Notes: generated from the sequence alone by a model not told the origin. Counted from the stretch's first letter, positions 19,610 to 29,701 are shown. The stretch is DNA of 64,000 nt from Sphingomonas sp. 1F27F7B (GCF_005503355.1 NZ_SCMK01000011.1:62001-126000); one strand, 5' to 3'. Numbers and translations are program-made.

Positions 19610-20676
19610 CGAAGCTTGAGCGTCGCGAGGCCCGCCAGCGCCAGCACGAAGGCGACGATCCAGAAGCGGATCACGACCGTCGGCTCCGACCAGCCGAGCT
19701 GCTCGAAATGATGATGGATCGGCGCCATCTTGAAGATGCGCTTGCCGGTGCGCTTGAAGAAGAACACCTGGATGATGACGCTCAGCGCCTCCATCACGAA
19801 CAGGCCGCCGATGATGCCGAGCACCAGCTCATGGTGCGTGGTGACGGCAATCGTGCCGAGCGCGCCGCCCAGCGCCAGGCTGCCGGTATCGCCCATGAAC
19901 ACCGCCGCCGGCGGCGCATTGAACCACAGGAAGGCCAGCCCCGCCCCCACCATCGCGCCGCAGAAGATCGCCAGGTCGCCCGCGCCGGGCACGTGCGGGA
20001 TGCCCAGATAGATCGCGTAGATCTTGTTGCCGGCCAGATAGGCGATCAGCATGAACGCCATGCTGGCGATCACCACCGGCATGGTGGCGAGGCCGTCGAG
20101 CCCGTCGGTGAGGTTCACTGCATTGCCGAACGCCACGATCACGAAGGCGGCGAAGGCGATGTAGAACCAGCCGATGTCCGGATGGATCCAGCTGAAGAAG
20201 GGCACATAGAGCTGGGTGCCGTTCTGCGAGCAGATGATCCAGGCGGCGATGCCCGCGATCAGGAACTCGCCCAGCAGCCGCACCCTGCCCGACACGCCAG
20301 CAGTCTTCTGCTTCCGCACCTTGTCGTAATCGTCGAGGAAGCCGATCATCCCGAAGCCGAAAGTGACAAACATGCACGCCCAGACATAGGGATTGCGCAG
20401 GTCCATCCACAGCAGCAGCGACAGCATCAGGCTGGTCAGGATCATTAGCCCGCCCATCGTCGGCGTGCCGCGCTTGGCGAGGTGGCTCTGGGGCCCGTCG
20501 TCGCGGATCGGCTGCCCCTTGCCCTGGCGGACGCGCAGCCAGCCGATGAACCGGGGCCCGATCACCAGGCCGAGCAGCAGCGCCGTCGCCACCGCCCCGC
20601 CGGTGCGGAAGGAAAGGTAGCGGAAGAGGTTGAAGACGCCGGGGAAGCCCAGCAGATCCGCAATCCAGTACAACAT
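19606..20676 (-). CDS. mraY: Phospho-MurNAc-pentapeptide transferase
   Basis: The 356-residue polytopic enzyme links the MurNAc-pentapeptide to undecaprenyl phosphate, giving lipid [26 protein letters not shown] (the Asp-Asp pair), [37 protein letters not shown] and MAPIHHHFE are diagnostic. It has about ten membrane helices. Its ATG shares one base with the murF stop (TGATG) and its stop overlaps murD. Confidence 0.98.
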   Translation of the reverse strand: MLYWIADLLGFPGVFNLFRYLSFRTGGAVATALLLGLVIGPRFIGWLRVRQGKGQPIRDDGPQSHLAKRGTPTMGGLMILTSLMLSLLLWMDLRNPYVWACMFVTFGFGMIGFLDDYDKVRKQKTAGVSGRVRLLGEFLIAGIAAWIICSQNGTQLYVPFFSWIHPDIGWFYIAFAAFVIVAFGNAVNLTDGLDGLATMPVVIASMAFMLIAYLAGNKIYAIYLGIPHVPGAGDLAIFCGAMVGAGLAFLWFNAPPAAVFMGDTGSLALGGALGTIAVTTHHELVLGIIGGLFVMEALSVIIQVFFFKRTGKRIFKMAPIHHHFEQLGWSEPTVVIRFWIVAFVLALAGLATLKLR

Positions 20677-22049
20677 CAGGCAGGTGCCCTTTCCGCCAAT
20701 GCCGCGACCACCGACCCAAGCCGCACGCCGTTCGACCCTTTTATGAGAACCGCGTCTCCCGCCTGGAGCATGTCATCGAGCCTGCCCAGCGCAGTCGCCG
20801 CGTCGGGCACATGGACGAAATCGACGCGCCCCTCAAGCGCCTCTGCCAGCGGAATCATCGCTTCGCCGACGAGAATGGCATAATCGACGCCCGCGGCCTC
20901 GATCGGGCCCGAAAGCTCGGCGTGGAAAGCCGCCGAATGCACGCCGAGCTCGCGCATTTCACCCAGCACGGCCAGCTTGCGGCCCTTCTCGTGCGCGAGA
21001 ACCTCCAGCGTCGCCCGCATCGAAGCGGGATTGGCGTTGTAGCTTTCGTCAATCACCAGCGCCTCGCCGCTTCCCGCCGGCACCACGAGCCGGGCGCCGC
21101 GGCCCGCCAGCCCGCCCAGCTCCGCAAGCGCGAGGCCCGCCAGCTCGAGATCGCCGCCCACCGCATCGACCGCCGCGAGGATCGCCATCGCGTTCGACAC
21201 CCAGTGTGTGCCCGGCTGCGACAAGGTGAAGCTCAGCTCGCGCTGGCCGAACCGCGCCGTGACGAAGGTGGCGCCGGTGCGGGTCCGCATCGTCTCGACC
21301 GCGCGATAGTCGGCACCTTCCTCCAGGCCGAAAGTGACGATCCTCGCCGCATGGGGCCTGGCAGCTTCGACCAGCCGGTCGCGGTGGCGGCTGTCGAAGG
21401 GGATGATCGCCGTGCCGCCCGGCTCCAGCCCCTGGAAAATCTCGCCCTTGGCGTCGGCGATCGCTTCCTCGCTCGCGAAGAAGCCCAGATGCGCCGCCGC
21501 GATGGTGGTGACGATGGCGACATGCGGACGCACCAGCCGCGTGAGCGCCGCCAGCTCGCCGGCATGGTTCATGCCCATCTCGAACACGCCGTAGCGCGTC
21601 GCGCGCGGCATGCGCGCCAGGCTGAGCGGCACCCCGGTATGGTTGTTGTAGCTCTTGACCGAGCGGTGCGCCTCGCCGGGCGCATTGCGGTCGAGCGCTG
21701 CGAACAGCGCTTCCTTGGTACCGGTCTTGCCGGCCGAGCCGGTGACTCCGATCACCTTGCCCGGCATCCGCGCGCGCGCCGCCACGCCCAGCGCGTCGAG
21801 CGCCGCAGCGGTATCCGCCACCAGCACATGCGGATGCGGTGTCGGTTCGGAAACGATCGCTCCCGCCGCGCCCTGCGCGAAGGTCTGGTCGAGGAAGCGA
21901 TGCCCGTCGGTGGTCTCTCCCTTGAGCGCGAGGAACAGATCCCCCTGCCCCACTTCGCGGGAGTCGAACGCCACGCCCGTGGCCTCGAACGCGCCCGAAG
22001 CGGTGCCGCCGGTCGCCTCGGCGATCTCCTGGGATGTCCAGAGCCGCAT
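20676..22049 (-). CDS. murF: UDP-MurNAc-tripeptide D-alanyl-D-alanine ligase
   Basis: The 457-residue Mur ligase adds D-Ala-D-Ala to the tripeptide precursor. [18 protein letters not shown] holds the P-loop; Gly109-Thr replaces the usual Thr-Thr. [25 protein letters not shown] and [20 protein letters not shown] are family motifs. ATG 22049 was chosen because [15 protein letters not shown] aligns with normal MurF N-termini and GGGGGCG precedes it. An in-frame GTG at 22082 would add 11 residues. It lies 52 bases after murE. Confidence 0.96.
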   Translation of the reverse strand: MRLWTSQEIAEATGGTASGAFEATGVAFDSREVGQGDLFLALKGETTDGHRFLDQTFAQGAAGAIVSEPTPHPHVLVADTAAALDALGVAARARMPGKVIGVTGSAGKTGTKEALFAALDRNAPGEAHRSVKSYNNHTGVPLSLARMPRATRYGVFEMGMNHAGELAALTRLVRPHVAIVTTIAAAHLGFFASEEAIADAKGEIFQGLEPGGTAIIPFDSRHRDRLVEAARPHAARIVTFGLEEGADYRAVETMRTRTGATFVTARFGQRELSFTLSQPGTHWVSNAMAILAAVDAVGGDLELAGLALAELGGLAGRGARLVVPAGSGEALVIDESYNANPASMRATLEVLAHEKGRKLAVLGEMRELGVHSAAFHAELSGPIEAAGVDYAILVGEAMIPLAEALEGRVDFVHVPDAATALGRLDDMLQAGDAVLIKGSNGVRLGSVVAALAERAPA

Positions 22050-22101
22050 CACCGCGCCCCCGCCGCTCGCGGAAGGGCGCACCTGGCATCACCCATATTG
22101 C

Positions 22102-23517
22102 TCACGCCGCGCACTCCCGCGCCACGGCCACGTCGTCGAAGGGCAGCACCATGTCGCCGACGATCTGACCCTGCTCGTGCCCCTTGCCGGCAACGAGCAC
22201 GATGTCCTCGCTCCCCGCCATGTCGATCGCCGCCCTGATCGCTTCGCGCCGGCCGCCGATCTCGATCGCCTCCGGCGCGCCTTCGAGCACCTGCGCGCGG
22301 ATCGCCGCCGGATCCTCGGAACGCGGATTGTCGTCGGTGACGATCACCACGTCCGCGCCGGCGGCCGCCGCCTGCCCCATCGGCGCGCGCTTGCCGGTGT
22401 CGCGGTCGCCGCCCGCGCCGAACACGATGATCAGCCGCCCCCCGGTATGCGGCTTGAGCGCCGCGATCGCCGCCTCGAGCGCGTCGGGCGTATGGGCATA
22501 GTCGACATAGACCGGCGCCCCCCGCCGGGTGATCACCGCACGCTCCAGGCGCCCGCGCACCGGCTGCAACCGGCTGAGATCGCCGAGCGTCTGGACGACA
22601 TCGCCGCCGGTCGCGATCACCAGCCCGGCCGCGACCAGCGCATTGGCGGCCTGGTACGCGCCGATCAGCGGCAGGTTCACGCGATAGGTCTCGCCCCCGG
22701 CCTCGATCGTCAGGCCCTGGCCGAGCAGGGTCGGATCGCGCGCGACCAGCTTCAGCGTCTCGCCATGTTCCCCGACGGTGACGAGCCGATTGCCGCGCAT
22801 CCGCGCCAGTTCCTCGACCCGCGGGCTGTGCGGATCGTCCGCCCATACCACTGCCGTGCCGTCCGGATCGAGCACATCGGCGAACAGGCGCAGCTTGGCA
22901 TGGAAATACGTGGCCATGTCGCCATGATAGTCGAGATGGTCGCGGCTGAGATTGGTGAACGCCGCCGCGCGCACCGGCAGACCCTCGGTGCGATATTGCG
23001 AGAGACCATGCGACGACGCCTCGAACGCGACATGGCTCACGCCCTCGCGCGCCAGCCCCGCGACGTTGGACAGGAAAGTGACGATGTCGGGCGTGGTGAG
23101 CCCGGTGCTCACCGTGTCGTCGGCGGTGGTTACGCCGAGCGTGCCGATCGAGGCCGCGTGGAAGCCCCGCATCCGCCACAGCTGGCGAGTCATCTCCACC
23201 GTGGAGGTCTTGCCGTTGGTTCCCGTCACCGCCACCGCAGTCGCGGGGAAAGGCGCGAAGAACCGTGCCGCCAGCCGCGCGAACTTCTCCCGCGGGTTCG
23301 GATCGGCGATGTGGACCGCGCCCTCGACCCTGGCCTCGGGCCGCGCGACGATGGCGACGGCACCGGCCTTCACCGCATCGGGGATGAAATCCTCGCCGTT
23401 GAAGCGCGCGCCTTCGAACGCGCCGAATATGGTGCCGGGCGCCACCTTGCGATGGTCGATGGCAAATCCGGTGACGACGGCGTCCCCCCCGCCTTCCGTC
23501 AGCGCGCCCAGTTTCAT
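22102..23517 (-). CDS. murE: UDP-MurNAc-L-Ala-D-Glu--meso-diaminopimelate ligase
   Basis: The 471-residue Mur ligase has VTGTNGKTSTVEM (98-109) as P-loop and EASSHGLSQYR and NLSRDHLDYHGDM in the central domain. DNPR at 396-399 is the motif that selects meso-diaminopimelate instead of lysine, so the wall should be of the DAP type. The end carries VLVAGKGHEQGQ. It overlaps ftsI by four bases (ATGA). Confidence 0.98.
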   Translation of the reverse strand: MKLGALTEGGGDAVVTGFAIDHRKVAPGTIFGAFEGARFNGEDFIPDAVKAGAVAIVARPEARVEGAVHIADPNPREKFARLAARFFAPFPATAVAVTGTNGKTSTVEMTRQLWRMRGFHAASIGTLGVTTADDTVSTGLTTPDIVTFLSNVAGLAREGVSHVAFEASSHGLSQYRTEGLPVRAAAFTNLSRDHLDYHGDMATYFHAKLRLFADVLDPDGTAVVWADDPHSPRVEELARMRGNRLVTVGEHGETLKLVARDPTLLGQGLTIEAGGETYRVNLPLIGAYQAANALVAAGLVIATGGDVVQTLGDLSRLQPVRGRLERAVITRRGAPVYVDYAHTPDALEAAIAALKPHTGGRLIIVFGAGGDRDTGKRAPMGQAAAAGADVVIVTDDNPRSEDPAAIRAQVLEGAPEAIEIGGRREAIRAAIDMAGSEDIVLVAGKGHEQGQIVGDMVLPFDDVAVARECAA

Positions 23518-25229
23518 TCGGCATCCTTCTTGTCGGCGTCCGGCCCCGCCCAGATCAGCGGCAGCAGCTCGCGCTCGTCGATATCGCGATTGGCGTCGGG
23601 CGCCACGCCGAGCAGCGAGCCGGTGCGGCTCACCACCCGCGCGACCACCGGCGCCACCGTCCAGGCGGCAGTCGTGCGATAGACGCCGATCGAGGGGTTG
23701 GCTTTGGGCGAATCGAGCATGGCGATCATCACATAGCGCGGTGCGTCGATGGGGAAAGCCGCCGCGAAGGTCGAAACGTTGCGATGCTTGTCGTAACCAC
23801 CTTCGCTTGCCGCTTCCGCCGTGCCGGTCTTGCCGGCGATACGGAAGCCGGGCGCCTCGCCCTTGCGGCCGGTGCCCTTGAGCACGATCAGCCGGAGCAG
23901 CTGGCGCATCCGGTCGCTCGTCGCCTGCTGGAGCACGCGCTTGCCTTCCGGCGGATGCGCGGGATCGACCTTGCGCAGCGTCACCGGGCGCAGGATTCCG
24001 CCATTCACCATCGCGGCATAGGCAGTGGCGAGGTGCAGCGGCGTCACTGCGATGCCATGGCCATAGGCGGTGGTCATCACCGTGATCCGCCCCCAGCTCG
24101 ACGGCCAGAGCGGCTTGGCGCTGGCATCGAGCTCGATCTCGGGCTTCCGGTCGAAGCCGAAGCGACGGAATATCTCCTGCATCTTCTCCGCGCCCAGTTC
24201 ATCGGCGATGCGCGCAGTGGCAATATTGGAGGAATAGACCAGCGTTTCCGGGATGTTGAGCCAGCGGAACTGCTCGTCGCCCGGATCGTCATGGATCTTG
24301 AAGCGGCCCACCTGCAGCGGCACGGTCGCGTCGAAACGGCGCGACATCGACGTGATCGTGCCGGTGTCGATCGCTGCCGCCACTGCGATCGGCTTGAAGG
24401 TCGACCCCAGCTCGTAGACGCTCTGCGTCACATTGTTGCGCGGCGGCGGCCCGGCGATCGCATTGGGATTGAAGGCGGGGAGCGACGTCATCGCGATCAC
24501 TTCGCCCGTATGCACGTCGAGGATCACGCCCGCGGCGCCGCGCGCCTGGAGCTGCGTCATCGCCGTGCCCAGCTCGTTCTCCAGCGCCGCCTGCACCCTC
24601 AGGTCAAGCGAGAGCGCCACCGGCTCGCCGCGACGAGCGGGATCGGAGAGCTGCGCGTCGAGCACCCGCTCCATGCCGTAGCGGCCATGGCCGGTGCTAT
24701 CGATATAGCCGAGCACGTGCGCGGCGAGCGTCGATTGCGGATAGAGCCGGTCGTTCTCGCGCTGGAACTCGATCGCCGGCTGGCCGAGCGCATTCACCGC
24801 CGCCACCAGTTCCGGCATGGCCCGGCGCTTCAGATAGGCGAAGCTGCCACCCGATTTGAGCAATGCGAAATAACGTTCGGCACTTTGGTCGGGAATCAGC
24901 TCGGCCAGCCGGCGCGCCAGCTCGGCCTTGTCGCCGATCACCTGGTTGGGATGGATGGCGATCGTCCAGGAATCGATCGAGCGGGCAAGCGGCGCGCCCC
25001 GCCGATCGGTGATGTCGCCGCGCGGGGGCACCAGCGTGGTGGCGATGTCGCGCGCGGTGGCCGGCTCCGCCCAGAGCGCGAGCAGCGCCAGCTTGCCGAT
25101 CACCACGAGCATGCCGAATCCAAACAGGATCGACAGGATCATCAACCGCACCTGGGCGGTGGCGACAAGCGCCTGACGGGCATCGCCCGTTCGGCCCTTG
25201 CGGGCCGGCGGGGCGACGACGACGATCAA
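23514..25229 (-). CDS. ftsI: Septal transpeptidase FtsI (PBP3)
   Basis: The 571-residue class B penicillin-binding protein has a short cytoplasmic head and one membrane helix (about 29-52). A pedestal domain begins near PPRGDITDRRGAPLA. The transpeptidase domain carries STFK (Ser276 nucleophile, Lys279), SSN (333-335) and KTGT (467-470). It cross-links septal peptidoglycan and partners with FtsW. It lies between ftsL and murE with ATGA overlaps on both sides. Confidence 0.97.
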   Translation of the reverse strand: MIVVVAPPARKGRTGDARQALVATAQVRLMILSILFGFGMLVVIGKLALLALWAEPATARDIATTLVPPRGDITDRRGAPLARSIDSWTIAIHPNQVIGDKAELARRLAELIPDQSAERYFALLKSGGSFAYLKRRAMPELVAAVNALGQPAIEFQRENDRLYPQSTLAAHVLGYIDSTGHGRYGMERVLDAQLSDPARRGEPVALSLDLRVQAALENELGTAMTQLQARGAAGVILDVHTGEVIAMTSLPAFNPNAIAGPPPRNNVTQSVYELGSTFKPIAVAAAIDTGTITSMSRRFDATVPLQVGRFKIHDDPGDEQFRWLNIPETLVYSSNIATARIADELGAEKMQEIFRRFGFDRKPEIELDASAKPLWPSSWGRITVMTTAYGHGIAVTPLHLATAYAAMVNGGILRPVTLRKVDPAHPPEGKRVLQQATSDRMRQLLRLIVLKGTGRKGEAPGFRIAGKTGTAEAASEGGYDKHRNVSTFAAAFPIDAPRYVMIAMLDSPKANPSIGVYRTTAAWTVAPVVARVVSRTGSLLGVAPDANRDIDERELLPLIWAGPDADKKDAE

Positions 25230-25810
25230 CGGAGCGCCAGCTTCTCGCGCTGCGCCAGCTTCTTCAGGTCATCGATGGTCGAAGTGCTGAGCACGCCCTT
25301 GTCCACCATCGCCACCGCGCGCCTGTCCGCCTTCTTCATGAGCTCGTGAAGTTCCCTGTCCTGCTGCGCCACGCTCTTGCCCGCGGCCGCCGGAGCGGGC
25401 CTGGGCTGCGGCGACGGGGCCGCCTGCACCGGAGATGCGGCCGCCGTCGCCACTGCTGCGACGGGCTGGGCCGCAGGCGCGCCGGCCGGAACGATCAGCG
25501 AGGCATTCTGGATCTGCGCGGGCTGGTCGAGGCTGGCCAGCGCCGTCTCGCTCGCCAGATACTGGCCGGGCGCCGGCGCGGCAAGCGCGAGGACGTCGCC
25601 GTTCCAACGCTCGATCTGCGCCAGGTTGGCGCGCGTCTGGAACTCGGTCTCCAGTCCGCGAATGTCCTTCTGCGCCTGGAGGATCGCGCCCTTCATCGCG
25701 CCCAGCTTGGCCTGTTCGGCCGCGCCGTGCGAATTGACCATGTAGCAGGCCGGCGCCACCACAACGGCGCAGAGGAGCCACCCCAGTCCCTTGAAGCTCT
25801 GAACCGCCAT
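25226..25810 (-). CDS. ftsL: FtsL-like division protein with extended C-terminus
   Basis: The 194-residue protein starts with a single membrane segment at about 10-25, then a helical, probably coiled-coil stretch of about 40 residues (AKLGAMKGAILQAQKDIRGLETEF). The rest is an Ala/Pro-rich low-complexity segment and a charged C-terminal helix. Position between rsmH and ftsI and the topology point to FtsL, which joins FtsB and FtsQ to control FtsWI. FtsL sequences diverge strongly, so the name rests on synteny. At 194 residues it is longer than the roughly 100-120 usual in enteric bacteria. It starts 1 base after rsmH ends. Confidence 0.75.
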   Translation of the reverse strand: MAVQSFKGLGWLLCAVVVAPACYMVNSHGAAEQAKLGAMKGAILQAQKDIRGLETEFQTRANLAQIERWNGDVLALAAPAPGQYLASETALASLDQPAQIQNASLIVPAGAPAAQPVAAVATAAASPVQAAPSPQPRPAPAAAGKSVAQQDRELHELMKKADRRAVAMVDKGVLSTSTIDDLKKLAQREKLALR

Positions 25811-25811
25811 C

Positions 25812-26765
25812 TCACGCTACTCCTTCACTGGGCCACGGCGCCGCCGCGGTCCGCCGCGCCACGCGCAGCGTCGCCGAACGGGCACGCGGATTACGGGCAA
25901 CCTCGTCATCGCCCGGCCGGACGGCCTTGGCGGGAGGTTCGAAACTGGGCTCGGCGCGCGGGCCGACCGCCGGGCGGTGGCGCGAGCCGGCAGGCTCGCT
26001 GCCGCTGCGCTCGCGCAGGAAGCGCTTCACCAGGCGATCCTCCAGGCTGTGGAAAGTCACCACCGCCAGCCGGCCGCCGGGCTTGAGCACGCGTTCAGCC
26101 GCGGCCAGGCCTTCCGCCAGCTCGTCCAGCTCGCGATTGATGAAGATGCGCACCGCCTGGAAGGTGCGGGTCGAAGGGTCCTTCTTGTCGTGCGGCTTGT
26201 GGCCCAGCGCCTTGCGGACGACATTGGCGAGATCGGTGGTGGTCACCAGCGGACGCGCGCGCACGATCGCGCTCGCCACCCGGCGCGAGCGCGGCTCCTC
26301 GCCATATTGATACAGCACGTCGGCGATCTCGCCCTCATCAGCCGAGTTCAGCCACTCCGCCGCCGTCATCCCCTCGCCGGCCATGCGCATGTCGAGCGGC
26401 CCTTCCTGCTGGAAGGAGAAGCCGCGCTCGGCCTGGTCGAGCTGCATCGACGAGACGCCAATGTCCATCGTAACGCCGTCGACGGGCACCAGGCCGCGGC
26501 GCTCGAGCTCGCTCTCCAGCTGGCTGAACGGCGCTTCGATCAGGATCAGCCGGCCATCCGCATGGGAGATGAGGGTTTGGCCGCCTTCGATCGCACGGGG
26601 GTCGCGATCGAAGGCGGCCACCTCGGCACCCCGCTCGAGGATGGCGTTGGTGTAGCCGCCCGCACCGAACGTGCAGTCGACATGGCGCTCGCCGGGCACA
26701 GGGGCGAGGCCGTCGACCACTTCGTCGAGCAGCACGGGGATATGCGGCTGGGTCGGGGAGCTCAC
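25812..26765 (-). CDS. rsmH: 16S rRNA m4C1402 methyltransferase
   Basis: The 317-residue SAM-dependent enzyme (MraW) N4-methylates C1402 of 16S r[30 protein letters not shown] (SAM loop), [32 protein letters not shown] and [13 protein letters not shown] are diagnostic. GTG 26765 overlaps the mraZ stop as GTGA and gives the standard N-terminus; a longer frame would extend into mraZ. Confidence 0.97.
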   Translation of the reverse strand: MSSPTQPHIPVLLDEVVDGLAPVPGERHVDCTFGAGGYTNAILERGAEVAAFDRDPRAIEGGQTLISHADGRLILIEAPFSQLESELERRGLVPVDGVTMDIGVSSMQLDQAERGFSFQQEGPLDMRMAGEGMTAAEWLNSADEGEIADVLYQYGEEPRSRRVASAIVRARPLVTTTDLANVVRKALGHKPHDKKDPSTRTFQAVRIFINRELDELAEGLAAAERVLKPGGRLAVVTFHSLEDRLVKRFLRERSGSEPAGSRHRPAVGPRAEPSFEPPAKAVRPGDDEVARNPRARSATLRVARRTAAAPWPSEGVA

Positions 26766-27247
26766 AGCTTCACTCCCTTGGCCTGACACAGATATTCGCA
26801 GATCTCGCGCAGCGCGGGGTCCGCGTCGGGATCGCCCATCAGGCGCTCCGGCGCCCAGATGTCGAAGGTCTCGCCGCTGCCGTAGAACAGCGCCCATTTC
26901 TGGATGCCCGCCTTCATGCGGAAGAAGGGCGGGATCACGAAGCGGCCGCTATCGTCGTAAGGGGCCTTCTCGACCTGGCCGAAGGCGCGGCGCTTGGCCT
27001 TGTAGTCGGCCTCTTCTCCTCGATCGGCAGCCTGCTGTTCCTTGCGGTCGATGCGCTCGTACTTCTCCTTGGACCAGGACAGGTCGTGCGCCGACAGGCA
27101 GGGGTCGTGAGGATGCAGGCCCACGACGATCTGGCGGATGTCGGAATTGCGCTCGGCGGCGTTGCGCAGGTCGGCGGGGATGGCGACGCGGCCCTTCTGG
27201 TCCACCGCCTGGAGCGCAAATCCCTCGAAGAGCTCCCTGTCCGCCAC
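26762..27247 (-). CDS. mraZ: Transcriptional regulator MraZ
   Basis: The 161-residue protein has two SpoVT/AbrB-like swapped-hairpin domains, each with a DxxGR motif: [14 protein letters not shown] (about 15-28) and [14 protein letters not shown] (about 97-110). MraZ represses its own operon in E. coli by binding short repeats spaced 10 bp apart upstream of the gene. Such repeats are present here. It is the first gene of the cluster, and its stop overlaps rsmH. Confidence 0.97.
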   Translation of the reverse strand: MADRELFEGFALQAVDQKGRVAIPADLRNAAERNSDIRQIVVGLHPHDPCLSAHDLSWSKEKYERIDRKEQQAADRGEEADYKAKRRAFGQVEKAPYDDSGRFVIPPFFRMKAGIQKWALFYGSGETFDIWAPERLMGDPDADPALREICEYLCQAKGVKL

Positions 27248-27374
27248 GCCAATACCCCAATGGGCACAGCCTCCCCGTCTCCGGAATCAGCCCCCACGGC
27301 CGGGCCCGGCGCTTCAAATGACGGTGGAAAAGGGTGTGCCCCCTTTAAGCATCTCGTTTTACCAACAAGCGCCC

Positions 27375-27409
27375 GGGGATACAACGGGAGAATTGGGGAT
27401 TGAGCGGGA
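27375..27409. promoter_or_regulatory. MraZ operator: four GGGA repeats at exact 10-bp spacing
   Basis: Read on the plus strand, GGGGA (27375), CGGGA (27385), GGGGA (27395) and CGGGA (27405) recur every 10 bases with 5-base spacers. A CCCCA follows in the next register (27415), on the opposite strand sense. In E. coli MraZ binds TGGGN repeats separated by 5 bases upstream of mraZ. Here the repeats lie about 130 bases upstream of the mraZ start and overlap the -10 and start region of the candidate promoter, fitting autorepression. Confidence 0.8.
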
Positions 27410-27437
27410 ATTTGCCCCACCAAGTGCCAATTTTCAA
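27409..27437 (-). promoter_or_regulatory. Candidate mraZ promoter
   Basis: On the minus strand TTGAAA (27437-27432) and CAAATT (27414-27409) are separated by 17 bases. The -10 is poor, but the position just upstream of the GGGA repeats is what a MraZ-repressed promoter would show. Confidence 0.4.
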
Positions 27438-27810
27438 CGATGTTTTACTTAGAATCTGCTTTTGTTCTTTGTTTGTTTCTAAACCACCTCCGTAAATGAA
27501 CCCAATCGCTACGGACAATGCCGGAAAGTGGGGCGCAATCCCGCCCGATCCCGGGAAATCGCCAAGCCACGCAATTTCCTCACTTTTCTCGTTCCACGCT
27601 TAGCAGCGGCCATCTCGCCCAGCCAGCCCCGCCCCTGCAAGAAACCGCAGAAATCCTACGAGTCGCCGCGAAAACCGGCGCGCGTTAACCGATATTCTTG
27701 AGATTCAAGGCATTTCGGGAGTGGTTTGCAAGGAAATTGTGGATAGTCGGCCGCCACGCCGGCTTCGCGCCAGTGGGGCCGGATCCCCGGGCCCGCACGG
27801 GCGCCAGCGA

Positions 27811-28140
27811 TCAGCGCGCTTCGCCGTTCTGCTGGGCTTCCTGCTGCCGGCGCGCGATCGCCGCTGCATCGACCTTCTCGGTCGTTGTGGTGCTGGGTGC
27901 GGCGCCCAGTTCGGCGAGCGGCTCTTCCTTGGTCTTCTCGCCCAGCGAATTGCCCAGGGCGGTCATATTGGCGACAACGGCGGAGTTGGAGGCGCCCACC
28001 GCCGAGACCGGCATGTCATTCGCACGCCAAGCGACGACCGCGCTCGCCAGCACGATCAGCACCGTAACCACGGCGAGCCCCGTCAGACCAACGTAGATAC
28101 GTTGCATCGTCTGGGCGGTATCAGGCGAACCCACGCTCAT
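27811..28140 (-). CDS. Small single-pass membrane protein, unknown
   Basis: The 109-residue protein has one strong membrane helix at about 15-37 (IYVGLTGLAVVTVLIVLASAVVAW) and a mostly polar periplasmic tail ending in a Gln/Ala-rich helix (ARRQQEAQQNGEAR). The start at 28140 could instead be the ATG of MQRIYVG at 28107, which lies closer to the helix; neither has a clear ribosome-binding site. It lies between cysK and the dcw regulatory region, same strand as both. I do not recognise the family. Confidence 0.6.
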   Translation of the reverse strand: MSVGSPDTAQTMQRIYVGLTGLAVVTVLIVLASAVVAWRANDMPVSAVGASNSAVVANMTALGNSLGEKTKEEPLAELGAAPSTTTTEKVDAAAIARRQQEAQQNGEAR

Positions 28141-28163
28141 ATCTGTTGCATAAATGTAACGCC

Positions 28164-28193
28164 GAACTGCCCCGTTGCCAAGATGGGGCGTTC
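28164..28193 (-). terminator. Hairpin at the cysK stop
   Basis: On the minus strand GAACGCCCC and GGGGC-A-GTTC pair (nine pairs with one bulge) around an 11-base loop, starting at the cysK stop codon. No long T-tract follows, so it is a moderate candidate. Confidence 0.4.
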
Positions 28194-29184
28194 ACTCCGC
28201 TGCGAGCCACTCCGGGACCGGCAATCCCTTGGCCGCGAGCCATTCTGCATTGTAGAGCGTTGAAAGATAACGGAAACCCGTATCGCACAGGGTCGTCGCG
28301 ACGCGCTTGCCCGGCCCCAGCTCGCGCGCCAGCCGCACTGCGCCGGCCACGTTGATTCCCGAGGACAGGCCCAGGCAGAGCCCCTCTTCCTTGAGCAGCC
28401 GCTCGACCCATTCCAGCCCCTCCTCGTCGGAGATGCGGAACTGCGTGTCGATCGGCGCGCCCTCGAGATTGCCGGTGATCCGCCCCTGGCCGATTCCCTC
28501 GGCGACCGAGCTGCCCTCGGCCTTCAGTTCGCCGCACGCATAATAGCTGTAGAGCGCGGCACCGTGCGGGTCGCTGAGCGCGATGCGGACATTCTCGTCC
28601 CGGGCCTTGAGGCCCAGCCCGACGCCGGCGATCGTGCCGCCGGTGCCCGCCGCGCAGGTAAAGCCGTCGATCCGCCCGTCCATCTGCGCCCAGATCTCCT
28701 CGGCCGTGCCGACGATGTGCGCCTTGCGGTTGGCGGTATTGTCGAACTGGTTGGCCCAGATCGCATTGGGCGTCTCCTCGGCGATCCGCCTGGAGGTGTG
28801 CACGAAATGGCCGGGGTTCGAATAGGGCGCCGCCGGCACAAGCACCAGCTCGGCGCCGAGCGCGCGCAGCGTGTCCATCTTTTCGCGGCTCTGCGTCTCG
28901 GGCATCACGATGATCGTGCGATAGCCCTTGGCATTGGCGACCAGGGCCAGGCCGATGCCGGTATTGCCCGCCGTCCCCTCGACGATGCAGCCGCCCGGGC
29001 CGATCAGGCCGCGCTCCTCGGCATCCTTGACGATGAACAGCGCCGCCCGGTCCTTCACCGACGCGCCGGGATTGGCGAACTCGCACTTGCCGTAGATCTC
29101 GCAGCCCGTGGCCTCGCTCGGCCCCTTGAGGCGCACCAGGGGCGTGTTGCCGATCAGTGCCAGCGTATCGGATGTCGAATGCAT
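28192..29184 (-). CDS. cysK: Cysteine synthase A (O-acetylserine sulfhydrylase)
   Basis: The 330-residue PLP enzyme makes cysteine from O-acetylserine and sulfide. LIGNTPLVRL opens the fold, and PGASVKDRAA contains the PLP lysine (Lys44). VEGTAGNTGIGLA is the substrate loop, GTGGTIAGVG the phosphate-binding loop, and GLSSGINVAGA the C-terminal motif. The C-terminal 30 residues are longer than in E. coli CysK. ATG 29184 starts at a normal position; a longer frame gives unlikely sequence. It stands alone with a hairpin at its end. Confidence 0.93.
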   Translation of the reverse strand: MHSTSDTLALIGNTPLVRLKGPSEATGCEIYGKCEFANPGASVKDRAALFIVKDAEERGLIGPGGCIVEGTAGNTGIGLALVANAKGYRTIIVMPETQSREKMDTLRALGAELVLVPAAPYSNPGHFVHTSRRIAEETPNAIWANQFDNTANRKAHIVGTAEEIWAQMDGRIDGFTCAAGTGGTIAGVGLGLKARDENVRIALSDPHGAALYSYYACGELKAEGSSVAEGIGQGRITGNLEGAPIDTQFRISDEEGLEWVERLLKEEGLCLGLSSGINVAGAVRLARELGPGKRVATTLCDTGFRYLSTLYNAEWLAAKGLPVPEWLAAE

Positions 29185-29352
29185 GGCCGCTAGATGGAGC
29201 GCTTTCCGCCGCGCCGCAAGCAAGCGCTGGCAGGGCACGGCGAAGCGCGGCTTTCCGCCTTTACGAAACCCTTATGCGGGCGCCCGCAATCCGTCTCGAA
29301 GCTTAACGGGCAGCGCCCCTATCTCACGCTCCGTTCCAATCGAGGAGTGCAT

Positions 29353-29556
29353 ATGGTTTCGCGTTCCGAACATGTCCTGCGCGTCGGCCAGGACAGTCAG
29401 GGCCATTGGGTCGTGCAGGAAGAAGGCGGGATGCTCGAAGCCCTGTTCCGTTCGCGCGACGCGGCGGTCCGCTTCGCCCTGTCCGAATGCCGCGCCTTTC
29501 CCGGCGCCCGCATGGTGCTCGCCACCACGCCGCTCCATTCGATCCTGTCGCACTGA
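29353..29556 (+). CDS. 67-residue hypothetical protein (DUF2188-like)
   Basis: The ATG at 29353 has GAGGAG six bases upstream. The protein (MVSRSEHVLRVGQDSQGHWVVQEEGGM...) has an N-terminal beta-hairpin ending in HWVV and a helix rich in Ala and Arg (SRDAAVRFALSECRAF). This pattern resembles the small DUF2188 domain, but the match is by eye only. No signal or membrane helix. A longer in-frame start at 29194 is less likely because it lacks a binding site. Confidence 0.7.
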   Translation: MVSRSEHVLRVGQDSQGHWVVQEEGGMLEALFRSRDAAVRFALSECRAFPGARMVLATTPLHSILSH

Positions 29557-29701
29557 TGCGCGGCCATGACCGCGCTCCTCGCGCTCACCCTGGCGCTCGC
29601 CCTGCTGCTGCGCCCGCCGCGCAGCGGAGCGCCTCACCCCACCGCCGGATTCCGGGATCCCTGTCGCTGAGGACCCGGCCCGACAACCAGGAGAAGAACC
29701 G

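Larger units (their letters stand above)
27248..27810. other. 563-base intergenic region upstream of the dcw cluster
   Basis: This is the longest gene-free stretch in the window and clearly AT-richer than its surroundings, with T-rich runs near 27435-27480. It contains the four-repeat MraZ operator, a candidate promoter and a TTAACC half-site near 27684 of the kind recognised by CtrA. No RNase P RNA, tRNA or supported ORF was found in it. The far end, nearest 27811, holds GC-rich inverted sequence that may end the gene read toward it. Confidence 0.6.

Noticed and set aside
27248..27810. Possible RNase P RNA or other structured RNA gene upstream of mraZ
   Set aside because: The conserved RNase P core sequences were looked for and not seen; no other known RNA pattern fits.
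29566..29670. 34-codon hydrophobic ORF (MTALLALTLALALLL...) between two small genes
   Set aside because: No ribosome-binding site, and its Leu/Ala-rich content is easily produced by GC-rich sequence; its second half reads as unstructured. Left out as a gene.
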